From Pseudobdellovibrionaceae bacterium (GTDB taxonomy: Bacteria; Bdellovibrionota; Bdellovibrionia; Bdellovibrionales; Bdellovibrionaceae): DNA of 64,000 bases. Under the pieces are notes generated by a model. The model was not told the DNA's origin. It made no database searches and worked only from the letters and a program-made list of their open reading frames with translations. Shown one piece after another: positions 1-8,206 of this stretch. The stretch lies in the NCBI GenBank assembly GCA_019637915.1, contig JAHBUV010000001.1, positions 1,334,565 to 1,398,564 of the forward strand. The letters are read 5' to 3'. Position numbers and translations under genes: made by a program. Position 1 is the stretch's first letter; each line of letters opens with the position of its first letter.

Positions 1-675
1 GGCGGCTCCGACCCCACCGGCGGCGGCAACGGCGTGAACAACCGTCCTCTCGAAAGTTTCATGGTGGACATCCGGAAGGACGAGGCGTTCAAGCGATTCG
101 TCCTTCCGCTCATTCTGAAAATGGCGGACCTCTACCCGCGCCTTTCCTCGGACATCTATCACATCGCCCGGGAACGGCGGTGGTTCGTGCTTCCCGTCGC
201 CTTGGATCGCCTGCCTTCGCAGCGTCTGGGCACGGCTTTCGCGACCGATCAGATGGCCGTGCAAACCCTGGGCGAGATCTGGATCGACCAGCGGTTGTAC
301 GAAAAAATGGAGATCGAGGACCGCGGCATGCTGATCCTCCACGAGCTCCTCATGGGCGTCAGGCTCATGGAATTCCAGGACCCCGTCGATGAATGCCTTT
401 CCTCCGTAGCCATCTTCTCCCTGCCCCGGGAAAAAGAGCAGGCGTCCCCGGCCACGACCTATCAGGACATGCGCACCCAGTGCTACAAGGGCCGCGGCTT
501 CGGTTCCAACCGCGGGCGCGCCGATCAAATGAAACTCGCTGACGCCGACTATCTCGCCATCCGCGAATTGGGCGTTCGCCTCAAGCAGGGGCAGGGCGAG
601 ATTTCCATGGAGGAAACCGGTCTCTGGCTTTCCGCCAAGGGCTTCCGCCGCTACGACAATCAGAATTCGAAATAA
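1..675 (+). CDS. 3' part of a secreted or lipoprotein-like hypothetical protein
   Basis: The reading frame is open from the first base, so the gene probably starts before the window. The GTG at 34 is the first possible start inside it. The first visible residues are Gly/Ser/Pro-rich (GGSDPTGGGNG), like the flexible linker behind a lipoprotein cysteine. The rest is a globular domain containing LILHELLMGVRLM, which resembles a HExxH helix but has Met where the second zinc-binding His would be, so I do not claim protease activity. Many small secreted proteins of this style occur in the window. It converges on the TIGR02147 regulator and overlaps its 3' end by 16 bases. Function unknown. Confidence 0.6.
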   Translation, partial: GGSDPTGGGNGVNNRPLESFMVDIRKDEAFKRFVLPLILKMADLYPRLSSDIYHIARERRWFVLPVALDRLPSQRLGTAFATDQMAVQTLGEIWIDQRLYEKMEIEDRGMLILHELLMGVRLMEFQDPVDECLSSVAIFSLPREKEQASPATTYQDMRTQCYKGRGFGSNRGRADQMKLADADYLAIRELGVRLKQGQGEISMEETGLWLSAKGFRRYDNQNSK

Positions 676-1472
676 TCGATCGACAGGCAGCGCACCACTT
701 CCGACTTGGACGGCGTCACCTTGGCGTTCACTTTCTCCACGAACTCCGGCAGTTCGCGGCGGATCCAATCCGCCACCTCCCGCGAAAGCGACATCGGCAC
801 CGTGTAGAAAAAATTGTCGTCATCGGGCTGGACCATCTTGTTCATGGCGTGCAGGCGCCAGTTCTGATGCTGCTTGTTCGCCAGATGGGACGAGGTCGAC
901 AAGTAAATCCGCGTCGGCCCCAGTTTCAGGCGGTTTTTCTCGCTGACCACCAGTCCGTGCTGCAGCAGAAAATCCAGCACCTTCTGGATCTGCGGGCGCG
1001 GCAGGCGCAGATGATCCGCGATCACCGCCGAATCATTGAAGCTTTCCAGGTCCGACAGCATGCGCACGCCCGAATAAAGCCAGCTCGAGTAATAAATGGA
1101 TTTCTGGTCCGACGTGAGTTCGTGAACGTTCTTGATGCGGTTCTCGAGCTTCTTGGCGTGGTTCTGGCGGACTTTGATCTGTTTTTCGAAACGCTTGCGC
1201 AATTTCATGCTGCCCGCGCGGTTCGCCTCCACCAGCAGGAGGAAGTACTCCGCCTCTTGCTCGTCCAATTGCAGGTACTCGCACAGCTCCGCGGCCAGCT
1301 CGAGGCTCAGGTGCTTGTCGCCCTTGAAAACCTGGCTGATCATCGTCGTCGAGACGTTCAGGGCCTGCGAGATTCGGCGGTACTCCCCGAAACCCTGACG
1401 GGGCTGGTTCTCCACCCACTCCGTCACGTACTTTTTGTAGTCTTCATGATGGTAGATCGATATTCGCTGCAT
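660..1472 (-). CDS. TIGR02147 family (DUF4423-type) HTH regulator-like protein
   Basis: The 270-residue protein begins with the ISIYHHEDYKKYVTEW block typical of TIGR02147 proteins. A helix-turn-helix of the Cro/XRE type follows at about residues 25-70 (RRISQALNVSTTMISQVFKG). The C-terminal half is winged-helix-like (about 115-200, with IADHLRLPRPQIQKVLDFLLQHGLV) and ends in a domain rich in hydrophobic beta strands. Members are abundant in Bdellovibrio and Fibrobacter and are thought to be transcription factors; their targets are mostly unknown. The start is fixed by the family N-terminus, but no Shine-Dalgarno sequence precedes it: the upstream bases are one perfect AT-rich palindrome that runs into the ATG. 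Confidence 0.85.
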   Translation of the reverse strand: MQRISIYHHEDYKKYVTEWVENQPRQGFGEYRRISQALNVSTTMISQVFKGDKHLSLELAAELCEYLQLDEQEAEYFLLLVEANRAGSMKLRKRFEKQIKVRQNHAKKLENRIKNVHELTSDQKSIYYSSWLYSGVRMLSDLESFNDSAVIADHLRLPRPQIQKVLDFLLQHGLVVSEKNRLKLGPTRIYLSTSSHLANKQHQNWRLHAMNKMVQPDDDNFFYTVPMSLSREVADWIRRELPEFVEKVNAKVTPSKSEVVRCLSIDYFEF

Positions 1473-1494
1473 AGTTAATAAAAGTATTAACTAT
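1471..1494 (-). promoter_or_regulatory. Perfect palindrome overlapping the TIGR02147 gene start
   Basis: The plus strand reads ATAGTTAATA, spacer AAAG, then TATTAACTAT: ten-base arms, fully complementary. The first two bases belong to the start codon of the leftward regulator gene. It is strikingly AT-rich within GC-rich surroundings. As DNA it could be an autoregulatory operator for the HTH protein. As RNA it would form a 10-bp stem with a 4-base loop that occupies the place of the missing ribosome-binding site. Confidence 0.7.
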
Positions 1495-1522
1495 TTGGTT
1501 TGCGAACACCAGGTCCAGGAAT

Positions 1523-1900
1523 TCACTCCTTCCGCACCGGGCAGAATCCCGGGCGCGGACCGATGGCCGGGAATTCCCGGCACACGTCCGGGCGGCGGTC
1601 ATAGACCGTGCAGAGCCGCGTGCGGCTGTTAAGAAACACACAGTCGGAGTTCGCCTGCTGCGTGAGCATGAAGAGATCCGTGCCCTGCCGGAAGGACACG
1701 ATCACACCCTCCCGCTTGAGGCGTTTTGCGACCTTCTTGATGGAACCCGCCGCCTCGTCCTCATGGACCACTCCCAAGCGCACGAGGTCCTGCAGCCTCA
1801 CCTCGACGGGCATCGTGCAACAAGAACCATGGCAACCGCGGCACAGGCCTTGGGAGTATGTTTTCCAAGTGGAGGGGCGGTCTTTGTCCGTCATCGACAT
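1523..1900 (-). CDS. YkgJ-type cysteine-cluster (zinc/iron-chelating) protein
   Basis: The 125-residue protein carries CRGCHGSCC near the N-terminus and later CVFLNSRTRLC, CTVYDRRPDVC and REFP. This is the spaced cysteine pattern of the YkgJ/UPF0153 family, which is presumed to bind zinc or an iron-sulfur cluster and has no well-defined reaction. The frame is open further upstream, but that extension would run into the coiled-coil gene on the other strand and lacks family similarity, so the ATG at 1900 is preferred. It lies 50 bases upstream of the regulator on the same strand and is divergent from the gene at 2000. Confidence 0.8.
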   Translation of the reverse strand: MSMTDKDRPSTWKTYSQGLCRGCHGSCCTMPVEVRLQDLVRLGVVHEDEAAGSIKKVAKRLKREGVIVSFRQGTDLFMLTQQANSDCVFLNSRTRLCTVYDRRPDVCREFPAIGPRPGFCPVRKE

Positions 1901-1999
1901 GCTTAAATAAATAGCACCAACCTGGACCAAAAGCCAGGCCCTCGACCAAGTGATGACGGACGAAAGGCGGACCCGTACAGTGGAAGGGGTGAGGACCGC

Positions 2000-2971
2000 A
2001 TGACCAGCAATGTTCCCCATCATGAACGCTTATTTGATGAAATCTGCAACAAGTTGAACGAGCTCAGCCGCAACCGCTCCGAGGAGGATTCCGTGTCTCA
2101 TCAGGAAAAGATGGACCGTCTGCAAACCCAGATCCGCAAATTCCAGACGGACCTTCACGACACGCAAGCCGAGATCCGCGACAAGATCAAAGTCCTCGAG
2201 AACGTGCAGATCGTCCAGAACAGCGACATGAACCAGCAGCTGAAACAGCTGACCGAGCAGCTCAACAACGAGCGCGCCATGAACACCAAGCTCAACGCCG
2301 ACCTGGCGAAATCCCTGGAGCTCGGCCTGCAGCTGCAGCTCGAGATCCAGAACCTGCGCGGCCGCGCCCAGCAGATCCAGATGGAGGAGCGCAAGTACTC
2401 GCAGACCCTGCAGGAAAAGATCCGCCAGACCACGCACGACCTGGAACTGGCTCGCGCCCTGCGCGAGGAGATCGACACCGAGCTCGGCAAAGCCCGTTCG
2501 CGCCTGGTCGCCGAGCAGGAAAGCTCACAGAAGGAAAAAGCCGAACTCGAATCCCAGATCCGCGCGCACATGGCGGAGAAAGTGGACCTGCTGCGCGCCA
2601 ACGAGGAGCTGCTCGCCGCCCTCAACAACAAAGACCAGGAGATCAGCCAGCTGCACGCGGAGATGGAGAGCATGTCCTCGTCCTTCGGCGAACTCGAAGG
2701 CGCTTCCCAGAAACAACAGGAGGTTCTGAAGAACCTCACCGGCGTCGCCGAGAACAAAATCGTGGAGTTGAAAATCGCCCTGGACCGCAAAAGCGCCGAG
2801 TCCCGCGATTACGAAGGCCACTTGCAGCAGGCCCTCACGCAGAACCAGCTCCTGCGCAACGAGAACGCCAGCCTCAAGGACTACATCGTCAAGATCAACG
2901 CCTACCTTCAGTCCTCGTCGCCCGCGCCGGACGCCCCGGCCCCGGCGGCGGCTCCGCCGCCCGCGCCCTGA
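2000..2971 (+). CDS. Long coiled-coil protein with Ala/Pro tail
   Basis: The 323-residue protein has no signal peptide. From about residue 30 to 300 it is almost continuous heptad-repeat sequence rich in Glu, Gln, Lys and Leu, so a rod-like cytoplasmic protein is expected. The last 20 residues are an Ala/Pro tail (SPAPDAPAPAAAPPPAP). A good ribosome-binding site (GGGGTGAGG) stands five bases before the ATG. The tail overlaps the convergent methyltransferase gene by 64 bases, and both proteins are low-complexity there. Similarity to SMC-like or filament-forming proteins would be generic; I assign no function. Confidence 0.75.
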   Translation: MTSNVPHHERLFDEICNKLNELSRNRSEEDSVSHQEKMDRLQTQIRKFQTDLHDTQAEIRDKIKVLENVQIVQNSDMNQQLKQLTEQLNNERAMNTKLNADLAKSLELGLQLQLEIQNLRGRAQQIQMEERKYSQTLQEKIRQTTHDLELARALREEIDTELGKARSRLVAEQESSQKEKAELESQIRAHMAEKVDLLRANEELLAALNNKDQEISQLHAEMESMSSSFGELEGASQKQQEVLKNLTGVAENKIVELKIALDRKSAESRDYEGHLQQALTQNQLLRNENASLKDYIVKINAYLQSSSPAPDAPAPAAAPPPAP

Positions 2972-4269
2972 TCGCCCACGAGGTGGGTGAACATCTTCAA
3001 GTACATGCCTTCAGGAAAACTCAGGCGCCCCGGATGATCCGGGGCGGGACCGCCGCGGGCCACGCAGCGGGCATCCAGGAAATTGCGGCGGATGGATTTG
3101 CCGATCGCTTCCTTGAACATATCCTCATCGAGCAGGCCCGAGCAGGAGCATGAAACGACCAGGCCGTCGCGGTTGACGACGCGGAAAGCCTGGGTGTTGA
3201 GCTTCAGATAAGCGTGCTGCCCCACGGGCAGGTCCTTGCGCGCCTTCACGAAGGCCGGCGGGTCGGCGATGACGATGTCGTAATTTTTTTCGAGCTTCGT
3301 CAGGGCCTTCATCACGTCGGCCTCGAGAACGACCGTCTTCGCCCCCTGGCGTTCGGCGTTTTTCCGGGCGAACTCCAGGGCCCGCGCCGAGATGTCCACC
3401 AGCGTGGTCTCGACGTCGCAACCGCGGCGGCGCAAGGCGCGGGTCAGCTGCGAGGACCAGTGACCGACGTAGCAACACAGGTCCAGCACGCGCACCGGGC
3501 GGTCTTTCGGCAGGTCGGGATGGTGTTCGAGGATGCGGCACACGGTCGCGATGTTCGCCGTCTGATCGAGGAAAAAGCCGGTCTTCTGCCCCTCGAAGAG
3601 ATCGCAGTTCATCTCCACCAGGCCGTCGTCGGTGGCGGCGTTCAGGAGGATGCCGAAGTTCGTGAAATCGGCCTCGCGCACGGACTTGATGAAACGGGCC
3701 TGGTCCTCGCTCATGCCTTCCAGCTTGCGCGAGCGCACGTCGTTGCGCAGGACCACGGCGGTCTGCTCCCAGGGAATGGCCGTATAGCCGCGCTCGGTGG
3801 CCGCCGCCACGAGATCGCGGAAAAAGGTTTCGGCGTCGCCGAGGGCCTGTTGCATGCCCGCGGTCAGGATCTGCGTGGCGAAAACCTGCAGCCGGCGGCC
3901 GTTCTGCTCGCCGACGTAGTGATCGACGATCAGACCCGGCAGGCGGTCGGCTTCGCTGAAGACCAGGCGAAAGCTCGCGCGGAACCCCATCAGGCGGCGG
4001 CTTTTCCAGGCCTCGAGCACGCGCTCGATCAGGCTTTCCTTGGAGAGGGGATTTTTTTCCTTCGAATCCAGGCTGAGAACGCGGAAGGCGATCAGCGACA
4101 AGGGATTGCCGTAACCGCGGGCGACGAAGCGCCCCTGGTCGTCCTGCAATTCCACCAGGCCGCCGGGCACGACGCCTTTCGGGCTTTGCGCGAGCTCATT
4201 GGCGTACACCCAGGGATGACCGGCCCGCACGCGGCGGTCGGCGCCTCTTTTCAATTTCCAGATATTCAT
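2908..4269 (-). CDS. RlmI-like class I SAM-dependent rRNA (cytosine-C5) methyltransferase
   Basis: The 453-residue protein has an N-terminal PUA-type RNA-binding domain (RRVRAGHPWVYANEL). A Rossmann-fold methyltransferase follows, with the SAM loop VLDLCCYVGHWSSQL near residue 260 and the catalytic-loop motif ADPPAFVK near 330. A later CSCSGLLDED segment holds the cysteines expected of 5-methylcytosine RNA methyltransferases. This matches the RlmI/RlmK-like group acting on 23S rRNA, though the exact target base cannot be read from sequence. It is the last gene of the folD operon, with a 4-base overlap at 4266-4269. The final 20 residues are a Gly/Ala extension created by the overlap with the coiled-coil gene. 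Confidence 0.85.
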   Translation of the reverse strand: MNIWKLKRGADRRVRAGHPWVYANELAQSPKGVVPGGLVELQDDQGRFVARGYGNPLSLIAFRVLSLDSKEKNPLSKESLIERVLEAWKSRRLMGFRASFRLVFSEADRLPGLIVDHYVGEQNGRRLQVFATQILTAGMQQALGDAETFFRDLVAAATERGYTAIPWEQTAVVLRNDVRSRKLEGMSEDQARFIKSVREADFTNFGILLNAATDDGLVEMNCDLFEGQKTGFFLDQTANIATVCRILEHHPDLPKDRPVRVLDLCCYVGHWSSQLTRALRRRGCDVETTLVDISARALEFARKNAERQGAKTVVLEADVMKALTKLEKNYDIVIADPPAFVKARKDLPVGQHAYLKLNTQAFRVVNRDGLVVSCSCSGLLDEDMFKEAIGKSIRRNFLDARCVARGGPAPDHPGRLSFPEGMYLKMFTHLVGDQGAGGGAAAGAGASGAGDED

Positions 4270-5300
4270 GGACCGTCCTTCACGGAGAGCACAATGAGCT
4301 CCGTGTCGTCGTCCTTCATAAAGTTATTGTCGCTGAGAAGCAACAAGCTCGCGGAGCCATCGGCCAATCGGGGCCCCCAAGCGAGCCCTTCGAAGTTCGC
4401 GACCGGCTTGCCACCGCGGATTTTTTTCAAATCGCGGTCGAGATCCAGAACCTTGGTTTTGCGGCAAACGTCCCCCGAGCAGTCGGCTAAGAACAAAGCC
4501 CCGCCGAAAGTGAGCGTGAAGCGCGAGGAGAGGATCCCCGTGCGCTCGAGCACCAGCAAACGCGTGTCGTCCACGGCCAGCACCTCGCTCACCCCGCGGA
4601 TCACTTCCAGGGTCCCGAAATCGGGATCGCTCATGCGGTAGCGGTGACTTTTTTCAAAAACAAACCCGCCCCGCAGGTCGCGGCGGTGGCGATCGAGCCG
4701 CACCACCCGGGCTTCCTTCTCCTGGGTCAGGGCGCGCTCGTAGCCGACCCACAGATGATCCCCGCGCGGGGTCAGGCTCAGGCCCTCGGGACCGGCGTTG
4801 TTCTGCGTGCCTTTCTTCTGCAAGCCCAGAGGCTCCGGCTGCACCTCGTCCGGCAAATCCAGCTCGCCCAGATAACGACCTTCCGCGGACAGGCGCAGGA
4901 TGCGGTTTTTGCCGCGCGGTCGGCTGTGGGTGTTCGCCTCCGAACTCAGGAAAAACCCGCCGTCGCCCTGACGGGCGAAGCCTTCGGGATCCAGATTGGT
5001 TTTGAATTCATCCAGGCCCGGCACGTTCTTCAGCGAACGCACGCGGCGGGGCTGCAAAACGGCGCGTTCGCCCTCGATCTTGAGGCTCGCCTCGTAAAAG
5101 CGCGGCGAGCCGTTGCGCCCGCGATCATCGGAGAGCAGGTAGACGACGCCGTCATGGAAAGCCAGGGCGGACAAGCCGCCGAACTTGGTGCCTTGAAAGA
5201 CGCTGCGGCCCGGGTGGCTCGCGATCGCGCGCGGCTGCACGGTCAGGGCGAAGGCCGGCGCGCCCCAGACCAGCAGCCAGGCGAGGATCAGCTGCGCCAT
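4266..5300 (-). CDS. Secreted esterase-like-activity-of-phytase family protein
   Basis: The 344-residue protein starts with a clear signal peptide (MAQLILAWLLVWGAPAFA). Repeated beta-propeller-like strands follow, with signature stretches SALAFHDGVVYLLSDDRG, DPEGFARQGDGGFFLSSE and NFEGLAWGP. These are characteristic of the phytase-esterase-like domain (PF13449), whose members are periplasmic or exported and of uncertain substrate. The frame is open upstream, but the ATG at 5300 puts the signal peptide at the N-terminus and overlaps the Rieske gene by 13 bases. It is translationally linked to the neighbours on both sides. Confidence 0.8.
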   Translation of the reverse strand: MAQLILAWLLVWGAPAFALTVQPRAIASHPGRSVFQGTKFGGLSALAFHDGVVYLLSDDRGRNGSPRFYEASLKIEGERAVLQPRRVRSLKNVPGLDEFKTNLDPEGFARQGDGGFFLSSEANTHSRPRGKNRILRLSAEGRYLGELDLPDEVQPEPLGLQKKGTQNNAGPEGLSLTPRGDHLWVGYERALTQEKEARVVRLDRHRRDLRGGFVFEKSHRYRMSDPDFGTLEVIRGVSEVLAVDDTRLLVLERTGILSSRFTLTFGGALFLADCSGDVCRKTKVLDLDRDLKKIRGGKPVANFEGLAWGPRLADGSASLLLLSDNNFMKDDDTELIVLSVKDGP

Positions 5301-6328
5301 CGCAGTTCGGTTTCTTTCACGGGATTTCGGAACTCGCGGTTCTCTTTCAAATGATTCTCCCATTCATCCTTGAGGGCGTAATACCACTTGGCTTGAGTGT
5401 CGGCGTCGCGGATCAGCATCAGCGAGGGGTCGAACTTCAAACCCTCCTGCTGTTTGTTCACGGCATCGATGTCCTGATAAAGGAAGTAGTGCATGAACCA
5501 TTTCAGGAAGGGCTTGATCACGCCCAACCAGGGGATGTCCCAGTACATGACCTGATGGATCACCGTCTGTTTGTCGTTGACCGGCGTGAGACCGGTGAAG
5601 GAGTAGAAATTCCTCTTCCCGACGCGGATGTGCTCGATGCGCACGCCGGGCAGACGGAAAGTGATCTCGGTGGTGATCTCGCCGCCCAGGATTTTGTAGG
5701 CCTTCGAATTCGCCGAAGGCTTGTGCTGCAACATGCGGAAGCCGTGATCCACCGGACCGAAGCGCTTGGTCTTTTCGATCATGGATTTTTCACTGCGCCA
5801 CAGCCAGCTCTTGTGGATGTAAGGGCCGTGCGCCGGATCCATCAAGCCGATGACGGCGTGATCGACGTGGCATTCGAAGGTGGCGATCTCGTGCAGGCGC
5901 GGCTTCACGTCCAGGGGCAGGCTGTTCATCAGGGGCGGCTCCGGGATGCGGGCCGGGTCAAAACCCTTCTCCCCCATGAAGACCCAGATGAGGCCCTGAC
6001 GCTCGATCACGGGATAGGTCTTCACTTTGATCTTCGTGCAATCCAGGTCCTGACCCGAACACAGCGAGGGGATCTCGCGGCAGACGCCGCCGCCATCGAA
6101 CTTCCAGCCGTGATAGGGGCACTCCACCTGATCTTTGACGACGCGTCCGTAAGAGAAAGGAATGCCGCGATGGGGGCAGATGTCCCGCAAGGCCGAGGTC
6201 TTCCCGTGGGAGTCGCGGAACAGCAGCACCGGCTCGTTCAGGATGAGCACCGACTTCAGGCCGGAGACCGGCACCTGCGAGGTCAACGCGCCCACATACC
6301 AGACGTTGCGCAAAGTCCCCGTGTGCAT
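5288..6328 (-). CDS. Rieske-type aromatic-ring-hydroxylating-like oxygenase
   Basis: The 346-residue protein has a Rieske [2Fe-2S] domain near the N-terminus (CPHRG, Cys51 and His53; CPYHGWKFD, Cys70 and His73). A catalytic domain follows with a mononuclear-iron motif, LMDPAHGPYIH (Asp164, His167, His172). The architecture fits the alpha-subunit/pheophorbide-oxygenase-like superfamily, which hydroxylates or demethylates ring compounds using electrons from a reductase. No reductase or ferredoxin lies nearby, and the substrate is unknown. The open frame extends upstream antisense-free into folD, but ATG 6328 overlaps the folD stop as ATGA and gives the standard Rieske N-terminus (RNVWYVGA). Confidence 0.88.
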   Translation of the reverse strand: MHTGTLRNVWYVGALTSQVPVSGLKSVLILNEPVLLFRDSHGKTSALRDICPHRGIPFSYGRVVKDQVECPYHGWKFDGGGVCREIPSLCSGQDLDCTKIKVKTYPVIERQGLIWVFMGEKGFDPARIPEPPLMNSLPLDVKPRLHEIATFECHVDHAVIGLMDPAHGPYIHKSWLWRSEKSMIEKTKRFGPVDHGFRMLQHKPSANSKAYKILGGEITTEITFRLPGVRIEHIRVGKRNFYSFTGLTPVNDKQTVIHQVMYWDIPWLGVIKPFLKWFMHYFLYQDIDAVNKQQEGLKFDPSLMLIRDADTQAKWYYALKDEWENHLKENREFRNPVKETELRWRS

Positions 6329-7188
6329 CAGCGTTTCCTCGAGGAGAAACGTTTTTCCGCCAGGGTGACGGTGTTTTCCAGCAGGCAGGCGATGGTCATC
6401 GGGCCCACGCCGCCGGGCACGGGGGTCGCCGCCGCCACATGACCCTCGAGCTCTTCGAAACGCACGTCGCCGCACAGCTCGCCGCTGCCCGTGCCGTGCA
6501 TGCCGACATCGATCACGACGGCGTCTTTTTTGAAATCCTCGCGCCCCAGCAGGCGCGCTTTCCCCGCCGCCACGACCACGATGTCGGCCTCGCGGGTGTA
6601 GGAGCGCATGTCTTTGGTCTTCGAGTGGCAAAGAGTGACGGTGGCATCGGCCTCCGACAGAAGGTGTGCCATGGGCTTGCCGACGATGTTGCTCCGGCCC
6701 ACCACCACGGCCCGACGGCCGGCCACGGGGATTTCATAATGCTCGAGGATGCGCATCACCCCGCTGGGCGTGCAGGGCTTGACGATCGGACGACCGGCCC
6801 ACAAATAACCCAAGGACGAGTAGGTCAGACCATCGGCGTCTTTGTCCGAACGCAGGAGCTCCAAAACGCGCTCCGGCTTCAAACCCTTCGGCAAGGGCAG
6901 CTGCACGAGAATGCCGTCGACACCGTCATCGGAGTTCAGGGCGCGCAAGGTTTCTTCCAATTCCTCTTGGGAGATGGTCCCCGGCAGGGAGTGCTCCGAG
7001 GACTCGATCCCGGCTTTTTTACAGGCGAAATGTTTATTGCGAACATAGACTTGGCTGGCTTTGTCGTCGCCCACGAGCACCACGGTCAGATGGGGCGCGC
7101 GCCCCGCCTGGCGTTGAAAGGCCTCCACGCGGGTTTTCAGGCTTTCACGCAGGTGATTGGCAACGGCTTTTCCATCGAGCAGAAGCAT
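6328..7188 (-). CDS. folD: Bifunctional methylenetetrahydrofolate dehydrogenase / methenyltetrahydrofolate cyclohydrolase
   Basis: FolD interconverts 5,10-methylene-, 5,10-methenyl- and 10-formyl-tetrahydrofolate in the cytoplasm, supplying one-carbon units. The 286-residue length is normal. Signature segments are YVRNK preceded by VGDDKASQV, QLPLPKGL, the NADP-binding region VVGRSNIVGKPMAHLL and the C-terminal PGGVGPMT. ATG 7188 is preceded by GAGG at a proper distance and starts the family N-terminus (MLLLDGKAVA); the longer upstream frame is probably not translated. It is the first gene of a four-gene leftward operon whose other members have no obvious folate role. Confidence 0.95.
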   Translation of the reverse strand: MLLLDGKAVANHLRESLKTRVEAFQRQAGRAPHLTVVLVGDDKASQVYVRNKHFACKKAGIESSEHSLPGTISQEELEETLRALNSDDGVDGILVQLPLPKGLKPERVLELLRSDKDADGLTYSSLGYLWAGRPIVKPCTPSGVMRILEHYEIPVAGRRAVVVGRSNIVGKPMAHLLSEADATVTLCHSKTKDMRSYTREADIVVVAAGKARLLGREDFKKDAVVIDVGMHGTGSGELCGDVRFEELEGHVAAATPVPGGVGPMTIACLLENTVTLAEKRFSSRKR

Positions 7189-7218
7189 GGGGTTGACCTC
7201 GGAGGTGGACTGTTCGGC

Positions 7219-7247
7219 TTGACTCGTTTTCTCTGCTGATTTATCGT
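7219..7247 (+). promoter_or_regulatory. Sigma-70-type promoter of the histone-like gene
   Basis: TTGACT and TATCGT are separated by 17 bases. A GGGAGG ribosome-binding site follows at 7265-7270, seven bases before the ATG at 7278. Confidence 0.5.
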
Positions 7248-7277
7248 GCAAAATCCTTAAAAAAGGGAGGTTTTTTT

Positions 7278-7829
7278 ATGGCCGAGAAAGTGAAACTCTC
7301 CAAAGACGGAAGCTCGATTGACTTCGTGCAGTCGGAAAATCTCCCGACCTCCCTGAAAAAGTTCCGTCAAAGCCCGGAAATCGAAGGTTTCTACCGCTTT
7401 ATCTACGAAAACGACCTGCAGAAAGAAGCCTACGACATCCTGGATCGTATCATTGCCGAGCGTAAAAACAAACGCGCGGAAGCCAAGGCCCAGGCGAAGG
7501 CCGCGGCCAAGGAAGTGAAAATGGCCGAAAAGGCCGCCGCCAAAGAGGCCGCGCAAAAAGAGCGCGAGCAAGCCAAAGCGGCTGCCGCGAAAGCCGCGGC
7601 GGAAAAAGCCGCCAAGGCCAAGGCCGCCGCCGAGAAAGCGGCTGAAAAGGCCGCCGCGAAAGCCGCGGCCAAGGCGGCGAAGAAGGCCGCCTCGGTGAAA
7701 GCCAAACCCGCGTCCAAAGCCCCCGCCAAACCGGCGAAAAAGGCCGCCCCGGTGAAGGCCAAGGCGAAACCGGCCAAAAAGGCCGCCCCCGCCAAAAAGC
7801 CGGCGGGCAAAGCCAAAAAGAAGAAATAA
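7278..7829 (+). CDS. Histone H1-like Lys/Ala-rich DNA-binding protein
   Basis: The 183-residue protein has a folded N-terminal part of about 60 residues (FVQSENLPTSLKKFRQSPEI, helical YRFIYENDL). The rest is a long tail made almost only of Ala, Lys and Pro, with repeats such as KAAPVKAKAKPAKKAAP. Such tails bind DNA non-specifically and are typical of bacterial H1-like nucleoid proteins. A consensus promoter, a strong ribosome-binding site and an intrinsic terminator make this a well-expressed single-gene unit. The GroES-fusion protein at 59547-60113 carries the same type of tail, but at its N-terminus. Confidence 0.8.
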   Translation: MAEKVKLSKDGSSIDFVQSENLPTSLKKFRQSPEIEGFYRFIYENDLQKEAYDILDRIIAERKNKRAEAKAQAKAAAKEVKMAEKAAAKEAAQKEREQAKAAAAKAAAEKAAKAKAAAEKAAEKAAAKAAAKAAKKAASVKAKPASKAPAKPAKKAAPVKAKAKPAKKAAPAKKPAGKAKKKK

Positions 7830-7835
7830 CCCCTG

Positions 7836-7870
7836 AAGGCGTCCGCGAAACGGACGCCTTCTTTCTTTCC
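7836..7870 (+). terminator. Intrinsic terminator after the histone-like gene
   Basis: A perfect 10-bp stem (AAGGCGTCCG / CGGACGCCTT) with a 5-base loop CGAAA is followed by CTTTCTTTCC. Confidence 0.85.
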
Positions 7871-7939
7871 CCCGCTTTATTCCCCCGCCGAACCCGGCGC
7901 CGATTTCGCTGACCGAGCCTCCATTCCCAAGGAGGTCTC

Positions 7940-8206
7940 ATGCGTCAGCTTCAAAATCGTCGTGGCCAAGGCTTGATCGAGTATCTGGTGATTGTCGCCC
8001 TGGTCGCGGTCAGTTCCATCGTCGTGATGAGGGCCGTCGGCGGCAGCGTCAATCAGCAGTTCAGCAAAGTCGCCAAAGCCCTCGGCGCCAAGGTTGAAGG
8101 CGATCTGCGCCCCCACTCGATCAGCGAGAACATGTACAAGAAAAAAGATCTCACCAATTTCCTGCAAGGCGCGCTGGAGGCCGACAAACAAAGGCGGGGC
8201 GAGTGA
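7940..8206 (+). CDS. flp: Flp/Fap-type IVb pilin
   Basis: The 88-residue protein has the Flp prepilin signature: a basic leader (MRQLQNRRGQ), a cleavage site before GLIEYLVIVALVAVSS, and a conserved Glu at +4 relative to the Gly. The hydrophobic helix forms the pilus core after processing by a TadV/CpaA peptidase, which is not found in this window. AAGGAGG precedes the ATG. It is the first gene of a tightly packed run (7940-10329) of Tad-like genes, overlapping the next gene by four bases (GTGA). It should be the major Flp pilin. Confidence 0.85.
   Translation: MRQLQNRRGQGLIEYLVIVALVAVSSIVVMRAVGGSVNQQFSKVAKALGAKVEGDLRPHSISENMYKKKDLTNFLQGALEADKQRRGE

Noticed and set aside
7430-7816. Leftward hydrophobic Ala/Phe-rich open frames within the histone-like gene.
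   Set aside because: They are complements of Lys/Ala codons (AAG, GCC) and form apparent membrane segments only by composition; the same occurs at 59700-60100.
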